From Dendrolimus kikuchii (Eukaryota > Arthropoda > Insecta > Lepidoptera > Lasiocampidae), in contig CM034401.1 in NCBI GenBank assembly GCA_019925095.2, positions 2,945,838 to 3,009,837 on the forward strand: a stretch of 64,000 nucleotides of DNA, read 5' to 3'. How positions within the stretch are numbered: position 1 is the stretch's first letter; each line of letters opens with the position of its first letter. Both the position numbers and the translations under genes were made by a program. This document shows positions 37,287 to 51,100 of this stretch, piece by piece. The notes under the pieces are model-generated. The model made no database searches. It was not told the origin of the DNA and was given only the letters and a program-made list of their open reading frames with translations.

Positions 37287-39110
37287 AAATACAATATGTC
37301 TCTCGGCCGCGTGGACTGAATTTCTTAGAATCACACCTGGCTAATGACTACCATAAAAGATACAATACACAATGGGCTGTTTTTCTAATTACACATTTTA
37401 AACACAAAGTATACAAAAGAAGTCCAAATACCAAAAAAGAAATAAAATGTGTTTCTACAGATGCAGGTGTGAATTTGTCTTTTGTCGGCATTCAGGTCGT
37501 AACAGTACGTTCCTTGCCAATTAGGACGACGCCTTATTTTGTTTGTGACGATAAAAAAAAGTATTTCAAATAATGTGAAAGTAATTAAGTCACGTAAAGA
37601 AATTCAGACATATATACATTACTCTTGAATTTAAACATAACATGCATTTATGGCAATTTACAAAGAGAACGGAGCGCCATGTTTTCAACTATATTCGTCA
37701 ATCCTTCGAGAAAAGTTGGAACCCTACATCCTTTTCTATATACCCCTGACAACGAATAAGCAAAATTTCATGACGATGTCTTGCGACATGAAAAATACGC
37801 ATTTACAATATTACTTAGGACTACTTGTATGGTGGCCAACATCAATTTTTAATTCTTTAGCTGTACTGCTACACCTTTGTATTTTTTACAAACTTATATA
37901 ATCTACAAGAAAATTGGCATTATACAGACAGACAAGGTGTACAAAGCCGACAGAAATCAAAAAATCACATAAATATTGACAAATCCAATAATTCTGTTTA
38001 CCCTTAAAAAGGCCCTCAATTGACTATAATTGGGTAAATTTTTCTTAACATCCAAAGTGGAATCTCTGTTAATTACAATTAATAAATTACACACTATAAT
38101 ATAGTTACAAATGAACTTGGAACTTTCCAAAACTACCCTCTGCGGGTAGATATAAAAATTACTTGAATCGTGTTTGTATATTGTACCATACAACTGTACA
38201 GTCGTAAGTCGAATTTTAAATGTAGTTGGTATGTTTTAATAAAAAACTTTTCAACACACTTGCTCATAAAGTGGCTCTATGGTCACCGCAATTAGGCACA
38301 GAATGACACCCATTATCAAACTGTGAGTAAAAAACATTATAACTCACTAGTGAGTTATAGATTTTTTTTTAATTTTATTGGTTGTGTTGCTTTGTTCTTA
38401 AAAAAGTTTTTATTAAAAAAAAAGATCGTGTTCTATAGAACAAATAAATTTATGTTCCTATTGCTTGCTCATATCATGCAACTTCTTATTTAAATAGATA
38501 ATTTTAACTCGTACGTGTTTAATAAATAAAACTTTCACTCATATATAACTTTTTCACTATCTACTAAATAAAATGAGTTTTTGTTGTTATTTTATTCACA
38601 AGTGTGTTGAAAAACGTCGTATGATACACGTGTGTATTGATGACTACCGTCCTCGGCTCTCTTAAGACCCTCGCCTACGGCTCGAGTCTCAATGGCGCCT
38701 CGGCGGTAATCACCAATGTTACACACTAGTACCATAATGTACTATTAAACGTGTAAGGGCTTGTGCGAATACTGTTTTCAAAATATAATGTAAAATTACG
38801 TAATATATTACATGACTAGAGTTACCCACGCAACTTCCCTCCCGCAAATATAGTATACGAAGAGAAACTAGCTCATTTCCGGGATAAAAAGTATACTACA
38901 ATCATATCTGTTATCGATAGTACGTAGTATATACCAATTTTCATCGGTTCATTACCAAGGCATCAGCGATGCAGAAATATGCAAATCGATCTTTTTATGT
39001 AGGCTGATTCTCTTGGACTTTCAGTAACAGATATGAACTAATAGGATAATTTTTATCCCGTAAATGGAATAATTTCCATAGATTATGAATATAGTCGAAT
39101 AAATCTTGAG

Positions 39111-39271
39111 CGAGCTAAGCCTTTAACGGTTCACCTCACTGCAATTCAGAGGCTCCGGGTTCGATTCTTGGTATGGTAAATTTCGGAAACGAATTTTCTC
39201 CGTTATTTACTATGGTCTGCGTAACTTTTTTAATTTTGGGATATACAATATGTGTGTTTGTCTGCCGATAG
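39111..39271 (+). mobile_element. tRNA-like SINE, family B, partial
   Basis: Plus-strand copy with GGGTTCGATTCTTGG and TTTCGGAAACGAATTTTCTC; the middle is shortened. It abuts the probable polyadenylation site of the GPR180/TMEM145-like gene. Confidence 0.7.
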
Positions 39272-39871
39272 TTTATTTCTTAAAATGCTAGTGTCAATAT
39301 GATTTTTCCAAATGGATATTTTTTAACTATGGACAATAGTTAACTATTTTAACCTCTAAAAATCTGATTCTAGTCAGACAATGAAGAACTTAAAAAACCA
39401 TCAACAATATGGTACGGATCCATGATAAACCATGCCAAATCTTACGACTTATTAAAAATCGACTTACGATAGTAAATTGTTTAAAACATCTTTTGACCAC
39501 CGCTACTTTTCTTTGTTGGCTATAAGTCACATACGGCTATAAGCCACATACGGCTATAAGCCACATATGGCTATAAGCCACATACGGCTATAAACCACAT
39601 ACGGCTATAAGCCACGTATGGCTATAAGCCACATACGGCTATAAGCTACATACGTCTATAAGCCACATACGGCTATAAGCTACATATGGTTATAAGCCAC
39701 ATACGGCTATAAGCCACATACGGCTATAAGCCACATACGGCTATAAGCCACATACGGCTATAAGCCACATACGGCTATAAGCCAAATATGGCTATAAAAT
39801 CAGAGCATCAATACTCACGGGTAGATAGTGGTCGCTCCAACCGATTTCGGTTTAGACGAGCATTACTGTTG
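39260..39871 (-). other. Predicted 3' UTR of the GPR180/TMEM145-like gene
   Basis: Downstream of the stop, the first minus-strand AATAAA is at 39277-39272, beside a SINE. If it is used, the 3' UTR is about 0.6 kb and contains the whole 17-bp minisatellite at 39518-39797. Inference only. Confidence 0.4.
39518..39797 (-). repeat. 17-bp minisatellite, about 16.5 copies, in the predicted 3' UTR
   Basis: Unit CACATACGGCTATAAGC on the plus strand. GGCT-ATA-AGCC can pair within each unit. Variants are single substitutions only, so the array is young or homogenised. It starts 74 bp after the stop codon of the minus-strand gene. Confidence 0.9.
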
Positions 39872-40023
39872 CTATGAGTACGCGTTGCCGTTCTTACTGG
39901 TCGGTCGCGTGAATATCACATCTTCGTCGTCGAGGTTGACGCTTTCGGCGGTTGTTAGAGCAACGGTATCGCTGTGGACCACATGGGGTGATTCGTTGAA
40001 CTCATCCAGCTCCTCGATGCCAG
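39872..40023 (-). CDS. GPR180/TMEM145-like gene, exon 7 (C-tail and stop)
   Basis: The acceptor TTTTAAATTACAG has a poor pyrimidine tract. The exon reads AGIEELDEFNESPHVVHSD onward to NAYS and TAG at 39874-39872. The phase fits exon 6, but the tail is not conserved in the family as far as I know, so this is the least certain exon. Confidence 0.75.
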
Positions 40024-43000
40024 CTGTAATTTAAAACTTTTAATGAATGATAGCCGCCTTGGTAGCATGATGGCTAGCGCCCACGTCCCCAACTCAAAGG
40101 GCGCGGGTTCGATCCTGGCCGGAACACGTGCACCATTTAGTCAGTATTCTGATCTAATGTGCACATTATTATAATTACCACGTGCTAATAACGGTGAAGG
40201 ACAACATCGTGATGCAACCTGCACATCGAGATAACCGATGTGTCACACCTGCCAAGCCGCCTTGGACAAGCGTGGTGGGTAGGCGTTCCCCCTATAAACG
40301 GGAGGCCCGAGCCCAGCAGTGGGACATTTATGGGCTGATATTATTATTTTATTATTATATTATAATGAATGATAACTATTTATTGTTCACTGAAACCGTA
40401 ATGACACACATGCTGAAGGTACGGCGCAGACACTTCGGATCTTAGTATTTTTTTTCGGACAGCTCACCTGATGTAAAGCGGTTACCTTCGCCTATGTACA
40501 TTACCAACACCAAAGATTAATGGGAGACTGGAACCTGGCCACCAATACCGGAACAAAACTCAAGGTTGTTATGGCGGCATACTCTAGACCAGCAGTAGTA
40601 GCTATCCAGACGGGCAAATACCCTACCACCTGGCTGTGGGTTGTTATATCGCCTCTTATGACAGGCCGCCCCGCCACATGAAATTGTATTATTTTTCTCT
40701 TCAGCGTGATAAGTGAGAGCAAATAGTATGATACGAAACTTGCTCAAACATCTTATTGTATTTAAACTTAGTTAGTGCGGGCATTATATAACGAAACACG
40801 TATAACTTTGAGAACTATTTTATTTCAATTCAGAACGAAGAATACCATGCTTAACTACAATAATTAACTCCCCTACAGCGCTACTATGACATGTGCATCC
40901 GAGCGAAGTCGTAGTGAGAATGATGTTACGTCGCTATGCCCGCTCATTTTTATATACAACTAGCGGCCCCGGCAGTCGTTGTCCTGCTCTGAAAAAATAA
41001 AAATCTAGGACCCGATCCCAGCGCCACCTAACGGTTCCAATTGTGGATTTATACCATCCGGGGACCCACTCAAACACAAAATCACCAAAATCGCTCCAGG
41101 TGATTAGGAGGATTCTAGAACCCGATCTCAGCGCCACCTACCGGTTCTAATTGCGAATCTAAACGATCCGGGAACCCACTCAAACATACAAAAACGAAAT
41201 CACCAAAATCGCTCCAGGGATTAGGAGGATTCTAGAACCCGATCTCAGCGCCACCTACCGGTTCTAATTGCGAATCTAAACCATCCGGGAACCCACCCAA
41301 ACATACAAAAACAAAATCACCAAAATTGCTCCAGGTGATTTCGGTACATAATTTCGGCTGCCGTGCCATAGGTTACTTAAAAATAATGCAAGCGTATTTA
41401 GAACAACATTTAGCGCCGTACTTTCGGCAGGTGTGTAGGCTAGCCTAAAGGTTCTTCCACATTTCGCGAGAATCTAGAATATGGAACGGGTTCTATTTCC
41501 GGATTTTTTTTCTCGCGTGGTTTAAGTGAGGTTCTAGCGAGAATGTGTCGGACATGCGATTGACACGTTCTAAACAAATATAATACGAATTGCCTGTGCT
41601 GTCATTTACTTATTTTAGATTTAAAAGATTTTCAGAGTAAAATTTTTTAATGGCTGTTGGGGAAGGTGTATATGAGCGGTGTTTCGGTGGTGGTGACTTC
41701 TGTTCATCTGTGGTGTTTCAAAATCTAGTACTTGCTACTTCCACACACTTGCGTGGACTTTCAAAGCCTATTAATCTCTGAGATCGCCTTACTTTTCTCT
41801 CGAGAATATCAAAGGGTTGCATTTCTAGTGACTTGTAAATGACCACGGTAGGTAGTCTCTTCCGCTAAAAATGGGAAGATCAGAGAGCTCAGCAGTGGTA
41901 CGCCTATGGAATGATATATGTATTGTGGCAAGCAATGGTGGAACGATTTAGTTGATTTAAGGAGTTTCAGAAAAATGTAGAAGATTCCAGAAGAAAAAGA
42001 CAAATACAGATACATTTTAGGGATAGATCATGAACAAAAGAATAGCGAAATGAAGATCGAAATTATGGGTTCCAGAAGATTCTTCCGGGTATATAAGCAA
42101 CGTGAGGCGCGCCTACAGGGTAGTTCAGTTGAGGACAGCAAAGCGACAAGTGCAACACGAGAGAGTTGGAAGAACAGTTTAGTAGAGGACAGTGACGAGT
42201 TTAGTGGGCAGTTCCGTGAAGGAGGTGTTTAGCATAATTTAAAGTGTAGGGGCAAAACTTCGGAGAAGAAACACATATGGCTGTGTAAGTTAATAAAAGC
42301 ATTTAGTTAAAAAACTGGTGTTTCCTTCTAATCACAAGTGGATACCGCCACTCGCACGTAACAAAATATATATATTTATTTTCATTTACCGGAATAGTTT
42401 GATGGTGCCAGCAGTAAGTACTGTTCGGATCGCGTTGGCCAAAGCAGATGGGCCATCACACAAAATGCGAGGCAATCTGCTGAATATGTTATACCTGAAA
42501 GTATAAGAGTTGAGTATTTGATATGTTTACCTATACACACTATACAAGGCTAGTTTTGGTATATACAATTTGAGAAACTATGTTGTGCAAGTACAATTCA
42601 AATTCAAAAGTTTGTATTCAAAATAAGTTCGGCTGGAGAACACTTTTCGAAGGTCATACATATAAGTTAAAATTTAATTTTACTTCCTAGTCTGTGTGCA
42701 CCGCTTTGCAACGTGTTGCTGCTGTGGAAGAAGCGGCGAGAAACTCCCCAGCAACACATCTAGCTAAAAATTGTGTTTCTTTATATTTCTTATTCAATTT
42801 ACAACTCAAGCACTTTCTAATATATAAAATTCTCGTGTCACAGTTTTTCTAACCAAACTCCTCCGAAACAGCTTGACCGAATTTTATGAAATTATTTGTG
42901 TATATTCTGTAGGTCGTAAACTATTTTTTATACCAAATTAATTTTTGTATTTTTTTGTCATTTTTTTATTTTTTTATGATTTGACATTAAAAATACACAT

Positions 43001-45110
43001 AACCCTCATTTTTAATAGCAATATTAGTACTGTAATAATCTTCAACTCACAGTCACTGATAACTGATCAATCGGTTATCAATATTATTATTATCAATCGA
43101 TCAGTTACCCCTGCCGGGCGTCTAGCGGTGTTTCTTCTCACCCAGCGAACAGCATGAAGTAGGGATGAGAGCAATAACTTAGTTATTTTTTATTTGACTA
43201 CCAAAATATTCACTAGAAATCATTTATATGGCAAAACAACATTTGCGGGGTCGGCTAGTTTTTTTTATAAACTTTATACAGAAATATGTCACAGAATTAC
43301 TTTTCGAAGAATTAATGGAGTTGTAGCAAACAGTGCATACTCAGTAAGACTAAGACACAATAAAAGGAAAGAAGAATATCATTGTCCTTATAATAATGTC
43401 CAGACATACTAAAAGTTTACACTGCAACGTATCTCCAAGAATTCCTTACATGTTGGCAAGATAAAAACGGTATACAGACAATAGTATAAGAGGCTTGAGC
43501 GAGCTGCTATGTATTGTATATGAAATTTTGTCATTTAAATTAATGATGCCCGGTTTCTGAGGTTACCAGTTATGAGTTCAATAACAATTGATTCCATAAA
43601 GTTATGTAATACATCAACTTAGGTTAACTGCTATCCTACATGTAGTACCAAAACTCGCCACTAGATGAATCTATTTAAGAAGGAATGTCTAATATTTATT
43701 TACATCAAACAAATATGTCAACAAGATAATGTCATACAAAAGATATGGAATAGATAAATGCCTTATATTGGTCAGTTAAATTGAACCTAGTTTAACTATC
43801 GTACGATGGTGTGTTCAAAAACGCAATTTTATTAGTTATTGAACTGATAGCGCTAACGGACAGATAAACTACAGTTAAAAGTAACTTAGAATCCGGGCAT
43901 TAATGTACTACAGGTTGACCTAGTGTCATTACACTCACACAATATGCAGTATAAAATAAGAAACTTTATAAACACTATAAAAATGAAACATACTAACCTA
44001 GTAAAAACTTGAATCTCCATAGGGGACTGATCTGCAATGCAATCAGAGCGATGATCGGTAAGTAGACGAACCACACCAGACTGGACGCACCGAAGTGCAA
44101 CAAGAAATTCAACTTCGGCATGTTGTGTTCGTACATCATGGTATTCCGCAGTTCTAGCACAAACCACGTCATGATGGCCACCCGTAGAGCCAATATCAAC
44201 CAACCAGGCCATGTTTGGTATTCATCTATCTCTTCGATTATGTCCACTTCGGTCTGAAATGTTTTTTTATGTTTACACGATTTTAGAGAGCTACAGTATT
44301 TGACAGAATTGACAATTGCAAATGCTGGGCTCACATCACGCTTGTCCAAGGCGGCTTGGCAAGTTTAATACATCGGTTATCTTGGTGTGCAGGTTTCATC
44401 ACGACGTTTTCCTTCACCGTTAGCATGTGGTAATGTTAATAATAAGCATATAAGATCAGAAAACTGCCTAAATGGTGAATGGTTTCTGGTCAGGATTCAA
44501 AACCGCATCCTTTGGGTTTGGGACGCGTGCGCTAACCATTAAGCTATCACATTTTTTTTTTAACCGAAACCTAATGCTGAATAATCAATAGAAAATTAAA
44601 GAACCTATAATAATCACAAAATAAGAAGCCCGATTTGACAGTTCTCATTACAACATATTTAGGGATTGAAATCTCCAAATCGTTAACCGATTATCAAGAG
44701 AAATCTATAAAAAAATTATACGACTTTGTGATCGATTGATTTAATTAAGCTAATTACTTTTTGTGTCATACAAATACCTCACAAAATTGATATGTAACGC
44801 GAAAGTTTTGTGTCACATCGGGTTTCGCGTACCGCATGCCTCTATCACGCATCACAATAAATCTATTAAAATGATTATTATTTCAATATATATTATTTCA
44901 TATACATATATATATAAAAGAAAGTCGTGTTACACTATTTACAATTCAAGAACGGCTGTACCGATTTGGCGGAAATTGGTGGGGAGGTAGCTTACAACCA
45001 GGAGACGGACATAGGATACTTTTTATCACGTTGGAACCGGTAGGTGGCGCTGGGATCGGGTCCTAGATTTTTATTTTTTCAGAGCAGTACAACGTCCGCC
45101 GGGGCCGCTA

Positions 45111-45178
<68 letters not shown>

Positions 45179-48100
45179 ATATTGTATATGTATTTGTTCA
45201 ATCTTTTTTGTTTTCAATACATATATGTAATATTGTTACACGTTTAAATACATAAGTAATGTCTTAGGTTTTGGAATAAATATGTAGATCCTGAATCAAA
45301 TTGAGTTAATAAATGCAACAACCTTTTGGTAGCAACAATAAAATTAAAAACAAGAAACGTAACTGTTTTTGGGATTTCGCAATAAACTAGTATGACATTA
45401 TAGAATTAATTAATATTTAATGTGATTTCGTTATTTAAAGAAAAATAACAATTGAAATATGTTTTATAACATTATATAATGCACCAGGAAAAAATATCTA
45501 TATTATATACTAAATAAATTAATTGTTATATAGGCCTTCAGTTAGTTACATTCTATTGACTTTCGAGTGTCAAATCGGGCTTCTTATTTTGTGATGATTA
45601 TAGTTCGCAATATTACGAGTTCGAATGACTATCACATTAGCAAAACAAAGCATTGATGAATTTTATTACGATTATTAATCCACTATTTGAATAAAAATAG
45701 CTCTGAATATTTAATTTCAGATCATAATTTTTATTCTTCTTGCACAATCCATTAGTTAATTCACATGTCTACGCCGGCGACCGTGTATAACATTATAATA
45801 TTTTTAAGTTTGACATTTACAAATTGTCTGCTTCTTATCCGGAATTATAAAACAAGTTACTTATATAATTTTATATTAACAACTAGTTGTGCCGCGTTCA
45901 CACTGGACTTGGAATCGATATTTATTTATTATTTTGAAATTAATATTTTCATTATCAATATCATCATATAAAAATAAAACTATTTTACTAGACCTTTATC
46001 GTAATTAAATGTATTCTGCTGCAACTGAGAGTTGCCAAAGTAAACTGAAATTTATAGGTTGAATCCCTAATATGTACATTACGTATATCCCGAAATCTTA
46101 TTTATTTCACTGATATTGTTATCTTTTTATACATACAAATTCAAAACCTCACAAGTCACACATAAACAGGCACACGCATAGACACACACGCATACATAAT
46201 TTAAAAAAATGAATGTAACTGTAATCAATAATTTCACAATCAGAATTGTACCAATTAGGAAGGAGGTTCCCAAGATACAGGTCGACCTAGTTTGGGGACC
46301 AATGAGTTTCAAAAATTGTAAATTATGTTTTACTTAATAAATGATTTTTGATTTTGAGATTGAAGCCTAGTTCGGGACTTTAGTACCTGAGGACTGCACA
46401 AAATAATCGTTTCTCATTCTTATGTACTATAGCTATTCAGTATTTTTTTTTAACAATGACAAATGACAGTATTTCGAAATCAGAAAAAGAATAAATTGCT
46501 AATTTGAATAATCACACTCACAGTATTCCAAACATAGAGTAAAATGTGGACTACTCCATAAATGAGCCACACACCAAACACAAGTGGTTTGTATGTTAAC
46601 TCCAATCTAGTCACGGCCCATCCCTTTGCAAGCAGAAGAAGTAACAGCATAAACAGTGTCTGTAAAGATTTAAGTTTTATTCTCAATGTAAAAGTGTAAA
46701 AAACCGGAAGCAGATAATTACTTTTGTTGGTAACTTCAAGAATGACATTTTGCTGTACAATTTTATTTTCAAGACCCAAATCTGGTGTAAAGGCAACAAT
46801 AATCGTAAGCACTATTTACAAAATTTAGTTACAGAATTAAAAAAAAAAGCATTTTCAAGCTCTCCTGCATAAATTTTAAATCCCCATTAGATGAACACAG
46901 AGCGGCTAACTGTTTGCTTCCAGTTCGCTTCCCTATAATTTTTAAATGGAGTGCCCATAGAGCGCGTTATGTACGCAGTCATACAGTGAGCGGACGATTA
47001 GCAGCGAACTATGCACGCGGTCGGCGGGGCAGTTCGATCATTACGTCGGAGCGTTGCGCGGCAGTATATACTAACCATTTAGCTTTCCTCCCAAGAGTTC
47101 ACAAACGCTTCGCGGCTAATACGCTACAGTTCGCTGCTAACTCGGCATTCAGTCAGCGACTGGTATGCCACTCAGGGTCAGTCAGCGAACAGTCAGCCGC
47201 TCACTATTCGTCTAATGGGGACACGCCCTAATATGGAAGATATTGAATTAACAAAAGTCAATATGGAACATCTGATTCTGATCTGATGATTTTTCATGAT
47301 CCAACTAAGGATACCTCTTGTTTTACCTATGTACATGTGTTATAAGTCAAAGTTCGATATGTAGTCTCTTCCAGGAATGACTGGTTTATCCTAGGTTTGA
47401 CATTTTACTTTATTTTTTTTATTGCAGGAAATCAGCAGACAGGCGGACGACCCACTTGATGGAAAACGGTTACCATCGCCTATGGACATTTGCAACACCA
47501 AAGTTGCTACAAATGCGCTGCTGCTCTCTTAAGGGAAACTGGAACCTGGTCACTAATGCCGGAACACAACTCAAGGTTGTTATGGCGACATAATTTAGAC
47601 CAGGGGTGGTAGCCATCCAGTCGGGCAAATGCCCTACCACCTGGCTGTGGGTTGTTAAGTCACCTTTTACGACAGGCCGCCCGGCCGCAGGAAATTGTAT
47701 TATTTCTCCGTTCCTGCACGGATAAAGGCCTTGACTAAGGCCTTTCAACAAAACTCGAAATAAATTCCAATTCCGGCCTTCGATTAAAATATTTTTAGTC
47801 AAATCTAGAAGTACTAACTTTTTAGGCAAATGTCGAACGTAAAATAATCTGTTTTGGGCTTTGCCTAGTATCCTAGAAGCGACGAAGGCAGATTCGGTCA
47901 AACGTCGATTCATAAGGCACTTGTTACATGTTTAATGACTTTATAAATTAGTCTCTCCTAGTTTAGACAAAAATTCGTTAGATAAAGGCAGAAAAACATA
48001 ATTTAATGTAACTTTGACTAAGACTTTATGTCAGACCTGAGGTTTGACTAGTCAAACTTAGGTGCTGACTATAACATATACACTTTAATCTCCAGTTATA

Positions 48101-51100
48101 AATATGCTGATCACCTCTTCTTACTTTTTTCACCATTTCTTTTCAGCATTGTGTAGCTAGCTATAAAGTGTAAAAGTGTATCTTTATGCCTTTCATCAAA
48201 ATAGACAAAGTAATTAGGTAAAGTGCAAATGGTAAGACAGGGAGATTTGACTGTAAGTTAAAATTTAGCATACCCTGCTCATAATATCAAGGATGTCGCC
48301 GGCGGCTGCAAGGCCCGCGAAGCCAACTCCGTCCGCAGCAAACTTCACAGTGTGAAGTACATTGAAGCAGAGTGCAACAAATTCCAACACTAGACTGAAC
48401 GTGAACAATTTCGTCACGGGATGTTTTTGTGTTCTGAAAATTTTACAATAATTATTTATTGCTATTCATAATGTCAGCATAATGGTTAGCGCACACGTCC
48501 TAAACTCAAAGGGCGCAGGGTCGAATCCTCGCCAGAATGCAGGCACCGCTTTGGCAGTTGTCTGACCTAATGTGCATATTGTTGCAATTACCACTGCTAA
48601 CAACGGTGAAGGAAAACAAAACATCGTGATGAAACCTGCACATTGAGATAACCAATAACAATACAATTAAAAAACAACAAATTTTGGGCACTATCATTGT
48701 GTGCATGTGCTGTGTAAAAATGTAACTCAACATACTATAAATACAGCGTAATGGCGCCAGGGATTCCCGTGTGCGCTAGCTAGATGAGTTCAAAAAATGC
48801 ACTAGATTCTGTTACATGATCAAAATTACAAAAAAAAACCCAGTAAGTACATGTCTTATGAGATAATCTGAAGGTTTCTATAGAGGCGAGATCAACTACT
48901 TTTTTTGCCATTTGGCTATGAAACCTTAAAAATCTAGTATATAAGGATAGACATGGACAATCCTCAAAAAAGGAATTTATATTGTAGTGTTGATAATGAG
49001 AATTTAATCAACAGTTGGGACACAATATGTAATATCAATATCTTAGGATCATTTAAAAGGGTACATAGAACAATGTAAAAATTAAGCACTTAATTAGATA
49101 TTTGAATATGATAAAAAGCACTTGATTTGGGGTTGGAAGTTGTTTAATAAAAATGGGAGCTAGGTTACCCTAAAAAGTGCTAGAGCTAGCTCTGAAAGCA
49201 CTACAGTGATAACCCTCATGGGCCGAGCGCCGGAGAAGTCCTATAGCCCAGAGAGTGAGTGAAGAGATACCTCACCCTCTGGTGAATTAGTCCCTCTAGC
49301 ACCTAATATAGCATTCTACATATTGAAAAGTATGATGTTCCAAGCCGCCGTTAAGTTTATATTGAACTATACCTGACAGCATAAGTGATAAAGTAAAAGA
49401 TAACATTATTACCTGACTGCATAAATTTGAATGAGAAAATAAATGATAAAATATTACCTGACTGCATAAATATGACATAGAAAATAAATGATAAAATATT
49501 ACCTGACTGCATAAATATGATATAGAAAATAAACAATGAAATATTACCTGACTGCATAAATATGAAATAGAAAATAAATGATAAAATATTACCTGACTGC
49601 ATAAATGAAATAGAAAATAAATGATAAAATATTACCTGACTGTATAAATTTGAAATAGAAAATATATGATAAAATATTATCTGACTGCATAAATTTGAAT
49701 GAGAAAATAAATGATAAAATATTACCTGACTGCATAAATATGAAATAGAAAATAAATGATAAAATATTACCTGACTGCATAAATTTCAAATAGAAAATAT
49801 ATGATAAAATATTACCTGACTGCATAAATTTGAATGAGAAAATAAATGATAAAATATTACCTGACTGCATAAATATGAAATAGAAAATAAATGATAATAT
49901 ATTACCTGACTGCATAAATTTGCACTGGAACTAGAATAATATAGCACAGCCAGAAAACCAAGTAAAGCTCCAGTGTGTTTTGTCTATCAAATGAAAACTG
50001 GTATAACAGTGTGTTGTAAAAGGACAAGTTGGGGCTGCCATTAACAAGCCAGAAATCATACTCTATTGTCTGTGGCATGTTTGTCAATGTTTTGTTGTCC
50101 TTTGAGGGTGCACCACTGTAATGATGCCAGGAGCATGTCTCTTCATCAAGATAACATGCTACCATTGAGACATACCAAAATCTGTAAATAAAAATGCACA
50201 ATGAATATATCTCACATGTAAAAGGTGATACAATGAATATAACTCCAACAATTATGAGTTTGGAGATTACCTTAAAAAAAAGATAAGTTCTTATAATAAA
50301 GAATAAATTCACGCCAACAACTGCATAATTTGACTGTTGGCGAAATGAAGGGTTGTCCTCTTTTTTTCTACTAAGTACTGAGGTGAGTGAAGCAAACATA
50401 TTGTTATGAGTTTGTGTGACTGGAATTAAAATGCTGTTAGAATTATTATAGAGTTTATTAGAACTATACAAACACGTAAAACACAGGTACAAATGTAACC
50501 GAACGCAACAAATCCAAACGTAATGCAGAGGGTTGTAATTCCATAAAACGTGCAAATTCCTTAACTATTACATTCCCGAATGTAAAGATGTCACACCTAA
50601 ATCGTAGTTGTAGCTCAACTGACCCCTTTCTCAATCAGGCCATCGTTTTATACTTCACAAATGCAAATGAGCCCACCCAGCTTTTACAGATCTGTAGGTG
50701 GAATTTGTCTTTGTTGGAGCCTAAGTTGTAACAATATTGTTTAAAGAGAGAAATAAAAGTGAAAAAATTTCTTTATTAATAACAAATAAATATAAGTATC
50801 TACTTGCCTGGGTTGTCCAGAGTTCTGAATAACATATGTTAATTGATTTTTCTTCACAACATTCCATGGTGAGTCCTCATCAACACACAACTGACCTTTG
50901 GGACAAGGGATCCGCCTAAACAAGTCCTGTCCATATGCATTACATTTTGGGTGGAATGCAGTGGCATTAAGATTTTGGAACATAAACTGGCATGCTACCT
51001 CCTTGTCCAGGATATTACGACTTTTGTAATAATGTATAAAGTGTCTTCTATCCAGAACAGCGAATGTTATCGGGTACTTAAAAGTCTCATTTGACGTTAC

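Larger units (their letters stand above)
34680..39110. other. Intergenic DNA downstream of the GPR180/TMEM145-like gene
   Basis: Apart from the K, T and V repeats listed, no gene, RNA or repeat family is recognised. Confidence 0.3.

Noticed and set aside
37271..37573. 100-codon plus-strand frame
   Set aside because: Starts inside repeat family V and shows no recognisable protein feature.
39518..39797. Regular short repeats that might suggest a CRISPR array
   Set aside because: Head-to-tail units without unique spacers, in a eukaryotic genome; it is a minisatellite.
45044..45247. Frame with a YIYIYI run
   Set aside because: Translation of the TA microsatellite and Helitron end.
46914..47231. 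105-codon frame rich in Arg and Ala
   Set aside because: It spans the interior of MITE family J, so it is a shadow of the repeat.
49357..49915. Open minus-strand frames of 81 and 108 codons with a repeated MQSGNILSFIFYFIF peptide
   Set aside because: They are the out-of-frame reading of the 45-bp minisatellite. The exon 2 frame stops at the first intronic TAA.
50804..50804. GT donor for exon 1 of the 7TM gene (CAA|GTAGAT)
   Set aside because: It breaks the phase into exon 2; the GC donor four bases earlier fits frame and family motif.
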